64,000 nucleotides of DNA from Beta vulgaris subsp. vulgaris (lineage: Eukaryota > Streptophyta > Magnoliopsida > Caryophyllales > Amaranthaceae): contig NC_079206.1 of NCBI RefSeq assembly GCF_026745355.1, positions 8,035,531 through 8,099,530 of the forward strand, read 5' to 3'. The first letter of the stretch is position 1. Every line of letters begins with the position of its first letter. The notes under the pieces are model-generated. The model was not told the origin of the DNA and did not search any database. It saw only the letters and a program-made list of their open reading frames with translations. This document shows positions 45,659 through 57,599 of the stretch, one piece after another. The translations under genes were made by a program, and so were the position numbers.

Positions 45659-46103
45659 CTCAATCTTCTCTTTTCTTTTTTTGTTTGCAATTTTATGTTA
45701 TGTTTAACTAACATTTCTAATTTCAGTTTTAATGTTGTTAAATTTGGGATGATTTTTTCTTCTCAAAAGTTTTAGGAAGTATGAGAAGATTGTGTTTCTT
45801 TTTTCTTTGATGTTTAAAGGGAAGATGAGATGGGAGTTTATGTTCTGTTACTGTTAAGGTCATGTAAAATTTGTTTATTACGATGTGCAGTATGAGATTA
45901 ATCAACTTTCTGTTTCAGTAGTCTAGTTTTGGATCATTAATCTCATTCCTGTTAAGCCTTTACCTTCTGTTGGTTGTTATGGTTACTATGATCCGCATTT
46001 TGTAGTGATTATATCTCTCTTGTTTTCAATTGAGTGTTTAGCCCTGTTGTGTAGTCTTATATTGTAGGTTGTTTTACTTTTTCCGTGTTTATGTCTTATT
46101 GTT
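45659..46103. other. 3' flank of the 43742 gene
   Basis: This T-rich sequence is consistent with a 3' untranslated region and flank. No other feature is seen. Confidence 0.45.
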
Positions 46104-47530
46104 TGAGGACAAGTAATGGTTTAGCTTGGAGGAATTTGATAAGTCATTTTATATATACAGTTTTTAGGTGCATTTACGTTGCATTTTAGAGCATTTAGTT
46201 TCATATTTAGGTTCATTATTGCATCATATTATTAAGTTATGTTATTCTACTCCTATTCGGCATGTTTTCTTGTTTTTGATAAATTTCAGGTAATGAGAAC
46301 GTATTTGAAGTATGATTAGCTAAGCTTGTGACTAGGAGCACTTGGAAAGAAGCTAAACTGAATAAGGATGGTACGGACTATGGAAAAGTCATAGAACGAG
46401 TTTGAGCAAAAACAAAGTGGAAAATCATTAGAAGAAATGTGAAAAAGGAGTCACGACTCACGTCTACTCTTCTGATGATAACTTTTGATGTGTTTCTTAG
46501 AATTGAATGATTCTAGTATATTCGGAAATTAGACTTGAAGAGTTTTCGAACGATAGGTGGCACGCCTCGAGTAGACTTCTAGTCAAAGAGTTATGTCTTT
46601 CGGAATGTTGCACTGATTTTGCTGGAATCTGTCATGCGTATGCGCGGATCACTATTCCGCCCATTTAATGATTTATTCAAGACTTTTCTTATCTTTGTAA
46701 ATTACTTTGCTAGTCATATGAGATTATTTAATATTATTTATATTAGGTTTTTATTCTTTCTCTCTCCTTCTCCTCTTTTCACGTTAGTTTTTATATTCTT
46801 AGTTTTTAGTTTCGTTTTATCTTCCTTTTCCTCCCTACTAGTTTTTAAGTAAATCCTAGTTGTTATTTTTCATCTTTAATTCATGAGTTTATTATTTTTA
46901 TCTATTTTCTTTCATTGATTTCTTTGATTATGCTTTTCTTTGTAAATTTAGATTTCATGATAGAGTAGTTTTTATTTATAGGGTTTGGCAATTCATGCTT
47001 ATATGATATGATTATTGATTGATTGATTCATGATTTGATTAGTTATTAATTTCTCTAATTGATTAGTGTTTTATTGTTAATCTTGCAATATGATCAATCG
47101 TCTGATTAAATATTGCTAATATTGAGTCATAGATCGAGAGATTATACTCTTTCGAGGCTTACCTACAATTAGCAAATCTGATTATGTTAAGCGACCGTAC
47201 TAGCATTTGTTGATTTGAGAGCGTTAAGACCTGACTATAGGATTAACTTGTGCTCTAGATATCTGATTAATTGAATTATTTAGGATATTTTGATAGATTA
47301 GAAGTATAAACATGGTGAACCATTCTCCTAGATCTTTTTACTTTGATTGTCTTTATTTATTAGTTTAGAACCTTAATTCACATATTTTTGATCTTATTTA
47401 GTTTTGCCGTAATTTAGAAATTAGATTAAAACGACCATTTCTTTGTGGATTCGACCCTAATTACCTTACTACATTGTTAGAAGGTTTTGCAGGAATTATT
47501 TTTGACAGGTGTACGACAACCTAGCAATAA
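46104..47530 (+). mobile_element. LTR-retrotransposon 3' end with LTR (Ty3/Gypsy-like)
   Basis: TTTGAGGACAAGTAATGG followed by a purine-rich TTGGAGGAATT and then TGATAAGTC (46137) is the layout seen at the polypurine tract and 3' LTR start of many plant Gypsy elements. The LTR-like text continues about 1.4 kb. It includes TTTGTGGATTCGACCCTAAT near 47443, which is typical near the end of such LTRs, and a TTTTTGACAGGTGTACGACA segment. There is no protease, RT or integrase coding, so this is a truncated remnant. The right border is approximate. Confidence 0.5.
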
Positions 47531-48050
47531 CATATATATAGTTCTTTATAATATTTAATTTTATTATTCTTTGTATCTCGAAAAAAATATCAATATCTCT
47601 ATTCCCTAAAGGAAAAAGAGGGGGACACTAATAAAAAAAACAAAAATGCAAAAAAAAGAACTTTTAGAAAATTATTACTACAATTACACCGTCTTATAAA
47701 ATCTCTATTTTATAAGTGAACACATGAGAACTTTAGTGTCCCCCTAAAATGCCTAGACCATCCTTATATAATTATTGTTTAAATCATTATTGTCAAAAGA
47801 ATATCATTGTTTTATTGATAAAATTAATTTCAAAGTTATTTTTTCTACGAATTTTTGTACATCAACGTACGCATCATGTCTCGGACTAGTTCTTTCTCGT
47901 AATACAACCCCAAATCAGTTACATGTAGTTTCCCCCATGGGGACTTGTGTTCTAGCTAGATAGCGTTCAAGACTTCAACCAATGCAAATAGAGTTTCGTG
48001 AGAGTTGGGACGAGTTGGTTTGCAAATAACATAGTTATCAAAAGAATTCG

Positions 48051-49254
48051 AGTCTGTTCTTTTCAACATAAAACAATTGAATCGCAGCAGAACTGAATTG
48101 AACTAAATTATAACTAATAGAGATGATAATTACAGCTGAATTGAACTTATTGGAGCTGAACTGAACCGAACTTATTGGAGCTGAACCGAACCGAACCGAA
48201 CTGAACTGAATTGAATTGAATTAAATTGAATTAAATTGAATGTAATAAATATTTAAATAATATTTTAAACAATAATAATATGAATATTAAATTATAATTA
48301 TAATGATAAGTAATAATAATGAATAATAATAATAGTATTTTGGATATTTTTAAAATATTATTTATATATTTATTACATTCAGTTTAATTCAATTTAATTT
48401 AATTCAATTCAATTCAATTCAGTTCAATTCAATTCAGTTCAGTTCAGTTCCAATAAGTTCAGTTCAGCTCAACTCTAATCAGTTCAGTTTAGTTCAGCTC
48501 ATTCTTTTATTACCACTTTGTTAAATATTATTATTATGTTGGTATAATTTATTTTATTAATTACTGTTATTATTATTATTTATTTTTATATCATTACTAT
48601 TAAGTATTATTATTATTATTATTATATTATTATTATTATTATTGTTGTTGTTGTTTTGTTGTTTGTTCGTTGTTTCTATATATTATTTGTTTATATTATA
48701 TTTACTCTTATTATATTATTATTAGGAGGAACATGGTTTAGGTCAAAGCACAAATAAACCCACGTTTTTTAGCCCATAAACCAATCAAATTGCGTCAAGA
48801 CGGTTTATGATGTAATTTTCGCGGTCCAACCCAATCGTTATTTTTATTACTAAATATTATTATATTATTAAATCTAATTATTAAAATAGTAATATTAATT
48901 TACTTCTTAGATATTATTGCTATTATATATCATCATCAAGTATTAATATATTAATACAAATAATATAAAATAATTATTATTAATTACCATTATTATCATT
49001 AATTATTATTATTATTATTAATATTTTTTATTTATAACTATCATTTAAAAATATTCAAAATACTATTATTATTATTCATTATTATTACTTATCATTATAA
49101 TAATTATTTAATATTCATATTATTTATTCATTACTATATATTATTATATTATATATTATTTTAGTTTTTTTCTTTTTCAATTCAATTCAGTTCGTTCGAT
49201 TCGTTCATCAATTCAGTTCAGTTCAGTTGTTTTATGCCGAAAAGAACAAGCCCT
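48051..49254. mobile_element. Large foldback element with nested palindromes (1.2 kb)
   Basis: The ends AGTCTGTTCTTTTCAACATA and (inverted) AGGGCTTGTTCTTTTCGGCA both lead into TAAAACAA.TGAA. Inside, a left arm of CTGAACTGAACCGAA-like repeats (about 48130-48245) is mirrored by TTCAATTCAGTTCAG repeats (about 48366-48500). A central AT-rich segment (about 48245-48365) recurs inverted at about 49030-49135. There is no coding. The element is directly left of the LINE insertion. Confidence 0.72.
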
Positions 49255-49297
49255 AATTTAAAAAAACAACTTAATGTTTTCAAAATTATCCATAATA

Positions 49298-52200
49298 AGC
49301 CCAACAAAAACTACTATTATGGACTAACAATCTCCAATGTACTGTCCTTAGTACCATGTGTAACTACGTTTTTTGTAAAATCTCAGCTAATAATGGAATG
49401 ATATGGTACGTTCTGTTTTTGTATGGGGAACCGTGTCAGCAATTACGGCCAATGATGTGGGCTCACCTTTCCCAAGTATTATCTCCTTATCCCGAGTTCT
49501 TAATCATTGGTGATCTCAACCAACTAGATCATTATGAGGACAAGTTGGGTGGTGATTCGAGTATTCGAGGCTGGGAGGAATTTACTAATTGGAAACATGA
49601 TTTACGATTACAAGATATTCCTTTTGTGGGCCCTCGGTTTACTTGGACTAACAATCGCGAAGGATCAGAATTGATTCTTGAGCGTCTTGATCGTACATAC
49701 GTGTCACCAGCATGGTTGGACAAATATCCCCTTAGCTACGTCAAACACTTTCCGATCCTACATTCTGATCATTCAGCGATTTTTTACCAATCAGAACCGT
49801 CCAAACTCATCGACGGCGGCCATACCAGTTGAAAATTGGTGCCTCACACATCCCGACATTCAGCGTATAATTACCTCTGTTTGGCAAAACCGATTGCCGG
49901 CTCTCCAATGTACTGTTTCACCAAACATCTTTCCTTACTCCGTCAAGAAATTAAACGTGGTGTTTGGATCATAAGGTGGTCTGGGGTATTGATTGGAAGG
50001 ACATTTCTATGCAATTAACACCTGCTGCCATGGATATTGATACTATTCCCAAGGAAATGCCTTCATGCACCAACGACAACAGTTACTGGACAAGGCTAGT
50101 CTGGCCCACTCCTATTGGTCACAACGCTCTAAGGATAAGTTTATTCAGGATGGTGACCTCTCTACCAAGTTCTTTTTTAACAAAATGAAGCAGAAACAAC
50201 GTTCTGCATACATTTATCTCCTGAAAAATGCGGAAGGTGAATGGATAGACGACGTCAATACTATTTTTGATACTATCCTCCACCATTTTAAAACGGCCTA
50301 CACTACTTCCTCTACTCCAATGTTTCCTGATCCGGTGCATGAGGACACTATTGGACTATTGCTTCGGGAACTGAACCTTCCACAATTGTCTGCTACCCAG
50401 CAACAACACATTCTTCTTCCTTTTTCAGAGTCAGAGGTTCATGATGCAATGTTTGGGATTGGGAATACTAAATCTCCAGGGTTAGATGGTTCTACCGCGG
50501 AATTTTTTAAAACCCACTGGGACCTACTAGGAGTACAGGTGTGCCAAGCTGTTAGTCGCTTCCTTACCACGGGTTTCATTCTGCGCGAATGGAACCAAAC
50601 GCTTCTTGTCTTACTACCTAAAGGTCCTAATCCTGAAGAGGTTACGCAATTTCGGCCAATTAGCCTATGCAACACAATCTACAAATGTGCGTCAAAATGT
50701 TTAGTGAACCGGCTGCGGCCTCTCCTACAACATCTGATCAGTGAATATCAAAGTGCCTTTATTCCGGGACGACATATGGACGATAATATTCTGATTAGTC
50801 ATGAGCTCACTTATGTTATTAATAAACACCGACACGGCAATGTTCATCTGGCTGCCCTCAAACTAGACATGAACAAGGCATATGACCGTGTTAACTGGGT
50901 GTTTCTCTTACGCATCCTCCGTGCGTATGGATTTCCTGAGCATTGGATACGGCTGATTCATCAATGTATCTCTACAGTTACATATCGGATTCTCGTCAAT
51001 GGACAGGTTTCGGAGGCCTTCAGACCCCATTGCGGCCTTAGGCAGGGTGATCCATTTCCCCTATTTGTTTCTGTTCTGTATGGATATCTTGTCTCGCATG
51101 CTTACACTTGCTACGGACATTAGGCACATTGATGGAATTAAAGCACACAGGTATGCACCTCCTATCTCCCATCTTTTTTTTGCTGATGATGCGATTCTTT
51201 TTTCAAAGCTTCTGCTTCTTCCTGTGTGAAAATTTCAACACTTCTGGAGCGCTTCTGCTTGGTCTCCGGTCAAATGATAAGTCTTACCAAGTCCTACGTT
51301 AAATTTAGCCCAAATATTCCTGATTCTCTGTGTACGGAGTATAAAGGCATTCTAAAGTTGGAGGCTAAAACTTCTATGGGAACATATCTCGGCACACCAG
51401 TCGACATACAGGGGAAAAAGACTCAGCATTTTAATTATTTATTGGATAAAATCTCTCAACGTATTACTGCATGGAGTCACTCCCCATATCTCAAGCTGGC
51501 AAGTTGATCCTTATCAACTCTGTTCTCATCGCTTCAATTGCTCACATACTCTCGGTTTTTTTGCTTCCTACAACCATTGCGAACAAGGTGGATGCCATGG
51601 TCGCTAGATTCTTTTGGAAAAATCATTCAGGTCAAGGGGTTGCGTGGCGACGGAAGGATATTTTGACTACGCCCAAAGGTGCTGGGGGACTCGGACTACG
51701 TAGTGTGACGTTTCATAATCGCGCTTTACTGATTAAAAAGGTCTGGCGTATTCATCGGCATTCGGATCTTCTAATCAGCCAGGTCTTTGCCTCCACTAAG
51801 ATTCCTGCTCACCCAACCTTATCTACATTACATCCATTAAGAGGCCAGAGCTCTTGGGGGGCGCGAGGGTTAGGTCAAGCTGAAAAAATCCTTCTTGATA
51901 ATTATGCATGGAAAATTGGGCTTAACTCCACTCTACGGGCAGGTCAGAATAGATGGGTTAATGGCCAAGTCCCGATATTCCGCGACCAGATTACACTACG
52001 TACTGCAGCTACGGTAAATGTTGGGTCTCTCATATTACCGCAAATGCAAGGGTGGAATATCTCCCGCCTTCATTCTCTATTCACTCCTCAGACGGCTTGT
52101 GCTATCCGAGGTTTAGAATTGCCAACACAGGGTCACCAGTCTGACATTCCATACTGGCCTTTCACAGCCTCGGGAAACTACACAACTAAGTCTGGGTACT

Positions 52201-53255
52201 ATTTACTATCTCGACAAAATGAAATCTGTAGCATGACGTCCCCTCGGATTTCGAATTTTTTTCGAATCTTATGGGGACTGCGCATCATGCCAAAATGGAA
52301 GCTTTTCCTATGGAAACTCTGGCACAACAGTTTAGCAACAGTTGATAACCTTTCATCTCGGGGCATGTCTGTCTCGAATGATTGCCCTTGTTGTGCGAGG
52401 GAACCTGAAACTTGCCAACATCTATTCAGGTTGTGCCCACTCGCTACTACAGCCTGGCGGACCGGTCAGTTGGGCATTATTTCAAACTCCGTCATCTATG
52501 TGTCCTTCAGAGATTGGCTCATTGCATGGATATTATATCTTTATCGCATGGATGGATATTCGGGGGATCGCCTACCTAAATTTGTCGCCACCCTGTGACT
52601 TCTGGCAGTGTCGGAATAATTTGGTCTTCAACAATGTTAGGCCTGATGCTCACATCTTACAATCAATGGCACACCAAGTTATGCAGCAACATCTCACTTT
52701 CCTTGGCAGGGCCGTCTCCTTGCCTCCGGTCCTGGAAGACGGGTCAGGACCACCAGGGTTTCTAATGGCACACTTTGGATCTTCCTTTTGCGGGGTTCCA
52801 CAAATACACATCCAAGTTGATGGTTCATGGGTTTCTACGTCAGCCTTGGCAGGTATTGCATGGGTGGCTGAAAATGTCAGTACTGCGACTAAGATAGGGG
52901 AAGCTACTTGCATTCACGCCGATTCTGCTCTGCTTGCTGAAGCTAAAGCTTGTCTTGGGGCCTTGCTTTGGGCACAAGGCCAAGGTTATCAAGCAATAGC
53001 AGTGCATACCGATTCCGAGATCATCGTCCGCAGCTTACTTCAACCACTGACACAACCACTTTCAATAACTTGGACGCTCCGCGATATACGATCAATCGGC
53101 CAGCAATTTCAATGGTGTCGGATCACCAAAGTTACTCGTTCTACGGTCCAACTGGCACATGATCTCGCTAAAAGGGCCAGACAGGGGCAACTACCACTGC
53201 TCCACCTTTAATTGCTTTTTGTTATTTTTCTTTTCTGGTACGTTTTTCCGATGTC

Positions 53256-53291
<36 letters not shown>
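49298..53291 (+). mobile_element. 5'-truncated LINE (L1 type) with RNase H domain
   Basis: A 4.0-kb non-LTR retrotransposon piece is flanked by AAAATTATCCATAATA at 49282-49297 and 53292-53307, an exact 16-bp target duplication. It ends in a poly(A) run from 53257. The order is endonuclease C-terminus, reverse transcriptase, zinc-binding RT-associated domain, RNase H. The missing ORF1 and endonuclease N-terminus show 5' truncation, which is usual for this class. The exact duplication and the long surviving frames suggest a fairly young insertion. Confidence 0.95.
49356..53211 (+). pseudogene. LINE ORF2 remnant (endonuclease, RT, RNase H)
   Basis: 49356-49832 gives the endonuclease end (IIGDLNQL, TWTNNREGS, LDRTYVSP, HSDHSAIF). 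After a frameshift near 49820 the linker follows. 50065-51123 is RT, with the first Asp motif in LDMNKAYDRV. A frameshift near 51060-51110 leads to FADDAILF (about 51178). 51226-52598 holds the thumb, and the zinc-binding region has CPCCAREPETCQHLFRLCP. After another frameshift near 52560-52600, 52740-53211 is RNase H with IQVDGSW, AEAKACLGAL, HTDSEIIV and AHDLAKRA. The FADD, RNase H acidic residues and first RT Asp survive, but the frameshifts prevent one protein. Confidence 0.92.
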
Positions 53292-53297
<6 letters not shown>

Positions 53298-53639
53298 ATC
53301 CATAATATGAGTTAACCCGGAATAGTCTCAATGCTTTGAGCCTTGAGGCTCAAGCCAAATCAGTTCAAAGTTGACCACTTGATTATGATAGTCCTACATC
53401 CAATATAAACAATATAATCACGATATTAGATATGATATCATCCTGTACGTAAACATTTTGTTAATATTGTCTAGATCTTCTCACTGTAATTAGAATCCTA
53501 CTAGGATTATATCTCCACACTATGTATATTTGACTTGGAAAATATATAGATTCTTAGTATCTCAATATATATATTTGAGAACGTATTGTGTCGGACTCGT
53601 CCGATCATAATCTTTGGTTGGACGACTTTCAGGTGGTTC

Positions 53640-53885
53640 CACTTTTTTTCCAGTTAGTCTTAATTTTTTTCAGGTAGTCTTCATTTTTTCAGGTAGTCTT
53701 TATTTTTTTTCAGTTAGTCCATTATTTCTTTTAGTTGGTCCATTATTTGTTTCAGTTGGTCCATTATTTGTTTCAGTTGGTATACATATTACGAAACAAA
53801 GTCCAACTGAAAGAAAACAAAGTCCAACTGAAAGAAAACAAAGTCCAACTGAAACAAAACAAAGTCCAACTGAAAAAAAACAAAA
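53640..53885. repeat. Inverted pair of short tandem arrays
   Basis: The left side holds three to four units of TTGGTCCATTATTTGTTTCAG type (to about 53780). The right side holds four 20-bp units of ACAAAGTCCAACTGAAAGAA type (53796-53875). TTTCAGTTGG and CCAACTGAAA make the two sides complementary, so the region can fold into a ladder of hairpins. It gives artefactual open frames on both strands. Confidence 0.85.
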
Positions 53886-53935
53886 CACTAACCTTTGTTT
53901 CAGTTGGTATACATTGTTGTACTTGTTTGCCGTAA

Positions 53936-54441
53936 CTTGATCTTCATACTGCTGTTCAACAATCGTACGTGACCATCATCAACAGTGGAGACATCAACCA
54001 CGGCCTCCATCTCGAATCTGATCCCTTGAAGATCCTCATCAAAATCGATATTTTCTCGAAGGTATTGCGTAACATTGGCCTTGGCGTAACTCAAAACTCC
54101 ACAACTCACATAAGAAGGAAAATCATTCTTGCAAGTAGTTAGAGCACCTGTAATGTAACCCTCAAGAATCTCGGGATACTCTGGTGTAATAGTAAAAGTA
54201 ACCCAAATTAAAAAACTTTGTTTTGAGGTACCTTGCAAAAGATATTATGGTCTTCTTGGTAAGAAGATTTTGGGTTGTTGCAATGTTGGTGGATCTCATG
54301 CCAACGACGAAAGAGTAGAGAGACTTTGATCTCATGGCATTCGCTTTTCGACGAAGCTACTTGTTTAATGGGGTTCAGCGGAGGAAGAAGATGAAGAAGC
54401 ATCATTTTCGCGGCTTCGTCCGACGAAACATATTGGGTCAA
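53936..54441 (-). pseudogene. Coding-like stretch, family not recognised
   Basis: Two overlapping minus-strand frames (54441-54208 and 54238-53900) have coding-like composition. The second contains VTFTITPEYPEILEGYITGA, then LSYAKANVTQYLRE, DLQGIRFEMEAVVD and VRLLNSSMKI. The switch of frame near 54220 and the lack of a clean start or domain suggest a broken gene or two exons with an unseen intron. No catalytic motif or Cys/His cluster is visible. Confidence 0.35.
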
Positions 54442-54539
54442 ACGGTCTGACCCAATAGTTTCACTATATATTTATATATATAATTTAGGCATAATTAAAA
54501 ATCAATAGAAACCCCTAAGTTATTTACAAATTATTAGAA

Positions 54540-54945
54540 TAGACGGTCTAATTTTAACATAAAATTAGACGAACCCAATACCGATTTTTCTAACAAGCCC
54601 ATTCCATTTTACTCTAACTCAACACTATTCTAGTCATCCCTTCTCTTTTCATTCCTTTCTTTGTTTTCTTCATTCTTGAACTACAACACACAATTTCAAA
54701 AAATAACTCGGTAGTCTTACCAAACGGATTAAATTAGTCACTAAATGGATTAAACTAATACTAAATGGGTTAGAGAAGTCATCACTGAGTGGATTAAATT
54801 GGTCACGAAATAGATTAAACTGATTACTAAATAGATTAAACTAGTCACTATATTAAAAAAAGGTTACAAGTTCTCTTCTTAATATTGGGCTTAAAACATG
54901 CCTAATTTTAAACTAAAAGTATACGGTCTCTTACAAGACCAACTG
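54540..54945. mobile_element. Expanded relative of the AAGAGACCG MITE
   Basis: TAGACGGTCTAATTTTAACA on the left and AAAAGTATACGGTCTCTTAC on the right enclose a tandem array (about 54730-54855) of variants of TCACTAAATGGATTAAACTA. That is the same internal motif as in the copies at 23012 and 41488, found there once. Confidence 0.55.
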
Positions 54946-55515
54946 TAAGTTGTTTAAGTTATGAAAAAGATTACGGTGATTAATTTTTTAAAAAAAGATG
55001 ATGTAACAGATTTATAAGTTTTTACCAGAATAATAATCTTAACTAAATATATGATCTTGTATTATCAAAATTAAATAAGGGGTCTGATGTTGATTAGTAT
55101 TATGCAATATTACTATATCTTACTAGTGAATATGTCCGTTTACACCAGTATTTTGTTATACGATGATGTCAAACACTTGATTGTCAAAGCGCGGTTTGAA
55201 AGAATTCAAGCCTTTTACCAATTCTTACTCAATTAGAACGTTATTATACAAGTACTAAATCACAAAATCACAACTTTTCAATGGTCCAAGTCTCAAATCC
55301 TGTCATATAACAAGAAAATTCTTAATTCTACAATCCATAATATACTTCATAACACTATAAATTACAATCCAAACTGATTGTATTATTACAAACTCTCAAA
55401 ATCATAAGCTTTCATTTCCAGTTATTACAACAACCAATACATCAATTACATTACAACATACATTATTACATACACACATACACTCATACATACATTATCA
55501 ATATAATCTACCAAA
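54946..55515. other. Upstream region of the small-peptide gene
   Basis: This is AT-rich. A CTATAAATTA TATA-like word is at about 55357-55366. CATACA/TTACAT repeats (about 55440-55500) precede the ATG at 55516. No other feature is seen. Confidence 0.4.
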
Positions 55516-55767
55516 ATGAACGTGAAAACCCTCAAAAAAGTAACTAAGCCTTTGATAATCTTAGTTTTGTTGCTAAGTTTTAATGTTTTTATACAACATG
55601 CAAGTTGTAGGATGCTAAAACAAAGCTTTCTTGATCATGAAGTTAAAGATGAGAGCAACAAAATGTGGTTTAAAGAGGTCGCTAAACTTTTCTTCCAAGT
55701 TAAAAGCACATCTCCTCCATCGACTTCAAACCCTACATGCAATACTCCTGTTTGTACACGTAAATGA
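55516..55767 (+). CDS. Small secreted-peptide precursor (83 aa), family unknown
   Basis: The 83-residue frame starts MNVKTLKKVTKPLIILVLLL, a basic n-region followed by a hydrophobic core, with a likely cleavage near HASC (about residue 33). The middle is hydrophilic (DHEVKDESNKMW), then FKEVAKLFFQV and a Ser/Pro linker. The C-terminal tail is NPTCNTPVCTRK, with two cysteines four residues apart. That is the layout of plant prepropeptides that release a short C-terminal signal. It does not match the CLE, CEP, PSK, PIP or RALF end motifs I know. It is intronless, with a TATA-like word about 150 bp upstream and an (ATTT)n run about 100 bp downstream. It has no homology support. Confidence 0.5.
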   Translation: MNVKTLKKVTKPLIILVLLLSFNVFIQHASCRMLKQSFLDHEVKDESNKMWFKEVAKLFFQVKSTSPPSTSNPTCNTPVCTRK

Positions 55768-56391
55768 GTCTTACTCTATCATTTTTGCGAGGTCAGGAAA
55801 TTGGTCATGCAAGAATTATATGTGGTACATAACAACAAAAGAAATAATTTAATGGTTTATTTATTTATTTATTTATTTATTCCTTAGTTATATGTATAAA
55901 CTTTGTATACAAGGATTCTTTCAAGTACTTATTGTTGGTTTGTGATTATGTTGTAAGATTTAATTTATTCTTTTATAAAAGAGTGTAAGAATGGAGTGCA
56001 TATTGCATAGTACGTAATATATATATGTAGGATTATTAATGTAATCCTTTTTGATATAATGATTTGAAAATATTCTTCCTACTTTACACTATACTAAACA
56101 AAAATTGGGGAATATAATGCATGCAGTGAGAATTAAATGAAATTTCTCTTGTGCATCATGCTTCGTGTACGTTTTAGTATTTTTCTTGTAACGAAAATTT
56201 TCATTAATTGAAGGTCAAACATCATCTACAATAATCTCCGTTCTAGTCTTATAACTTAAACATTTATATTATCGTAATGGCCCTCTGTCCCTCGTATTTT
56301 ATTTTATTTTAAGTTTTCTTTGTCTTTTTCAAAGAGTATAAAAGATGGTGACAAATTCTCAACGAGTTATAAGTAAAATTATTATATGTAG

Positions 56392-56579
56392 AAAAGATAA
56401 TTGGTCCGAATACCAACCCCTCTTAGGCTACTAGCAGGCAGGGCACACTAGCTTAGAGGCTAGGTACAAGGTTAAACAATCCAAAAGTAATGTCCCAACA
56501 CATTGTTGGGATGAGGATTCGAATCCAGAGAAATACACTGAAATTCGGGGTGTTACTTCACTGAGCTACCACCCCTCCC
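56392..56579 (-). mobile_element. tRNA-derived SINE, second copy
   Basis: On the minus strand it reads GAGGGAGGGGTGGTAGCTCA (box A at about 56571-56559), then TCTGGATTCGAATCCTCAT (box B 56526-56515). It ends near TTGGTATTCGGACCAATTAT, the tail of the copy at 21425-21616. The target duplication is not clear. Confidence 0.68.
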
Positions 56580-56915
56580 TCAAATTACATATATAATCTT
56601 ATAAAGTTCATCTCAATATGAATTTCCAAATTATAATTTATGATTTTTACTTAGCAAATAACTAAAGACATAATCGATCGATGGCACATTGTATATAGAT
56701 CGTGAATATTCCCCATAGGAAGATTAATATGGGGTTGATACTTGAGAGTAAACACAAGAAGCGACGCTCTTGTCTAGCTTCATACTGACCTTGGTAGTTT
56801 CCTTCTTGATATTTCACTCAACAATTTGAGCATTCCATATAAACTTTCTATCTTCTATATGGGAGATCAAAGTTCAAATCTTAGTGGAAGTAAAATTTCA
56901 GTGTTGTTAGAAGGA

Positions 56916-56941
56916 GGGGGGGGGGGGAGGGGGGAGGGGAG
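56916..56941 (+). repeat. Poly(G) tract
   Basis: An almost pure G run, including 13 or more consecutive G, sits in an otherwise AT-rich region. It is a potential G-quadruplex or an assembly weak spot. Confidence 0.9.
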
Positions 56942-57599
56942 GTTTGGAGCTTGTTGGACATGTGGGTGAGTAACCGTGTACGAACACACCCATAAAAAAA
57001 TCATCTTACCAGTTACCACAGGTTTTCGAAAAAGGACAAAAAAAAAATGTAGCTTGATTAGTGCCTTGTTGAGATAATGTAAGTTATAGTTCACAAAATA
57101 ATTAAGAATCATAATGGCTAGCGTAAGACGGACAACAACGTCTAAGCCATCATGCATCTTTTCTTTATGCTTCTTATACCAATTCGTTTAGTATGAGCAA
57201 CATTGGTGGCTGGTGGCTGGTGGCTGAAGTTTGGTAGGAGAAACATTTGAAAAAGACATTCTTTTTCTGTTGATTTGCTCGAAAATACTTGCTCCGCATC
57301 TTAATAGATGCATCATATTGACTTTTTATACTATTAAAATATTAATTTTCACCATATTTATTTACTAATTTACAAAGAAAAATATCATCTAATTGTTATT
57401 GGGTTAATCTCAATGTATATATATTTGCAGAATATTTTTTTTTTTGTAATTTTCAATAATATATAATTGAGGATATTGATGGTCAAATGTGTACATCAAC
57501 AAGTGTGTCCAGTCAACATAATTATTGAGAAACAGAGGAAGTATTACCTAAGTTTAGATTCCAATCCAGAGAGCTTGAACTACTTAATTCGTCTTCTCA

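Noticed and set aside
53614..53940. Phe/Val/Ser-rich ORF with signal-like start
   Set aside because: It is the product of the facing short tandem arrays.
56515..56571. tRNA gene on the minus strand
   Set aside because: Boxes A and B are present but no acceptor or anticodon stem closes, and a second copy with the same tail shows it is a SINE.
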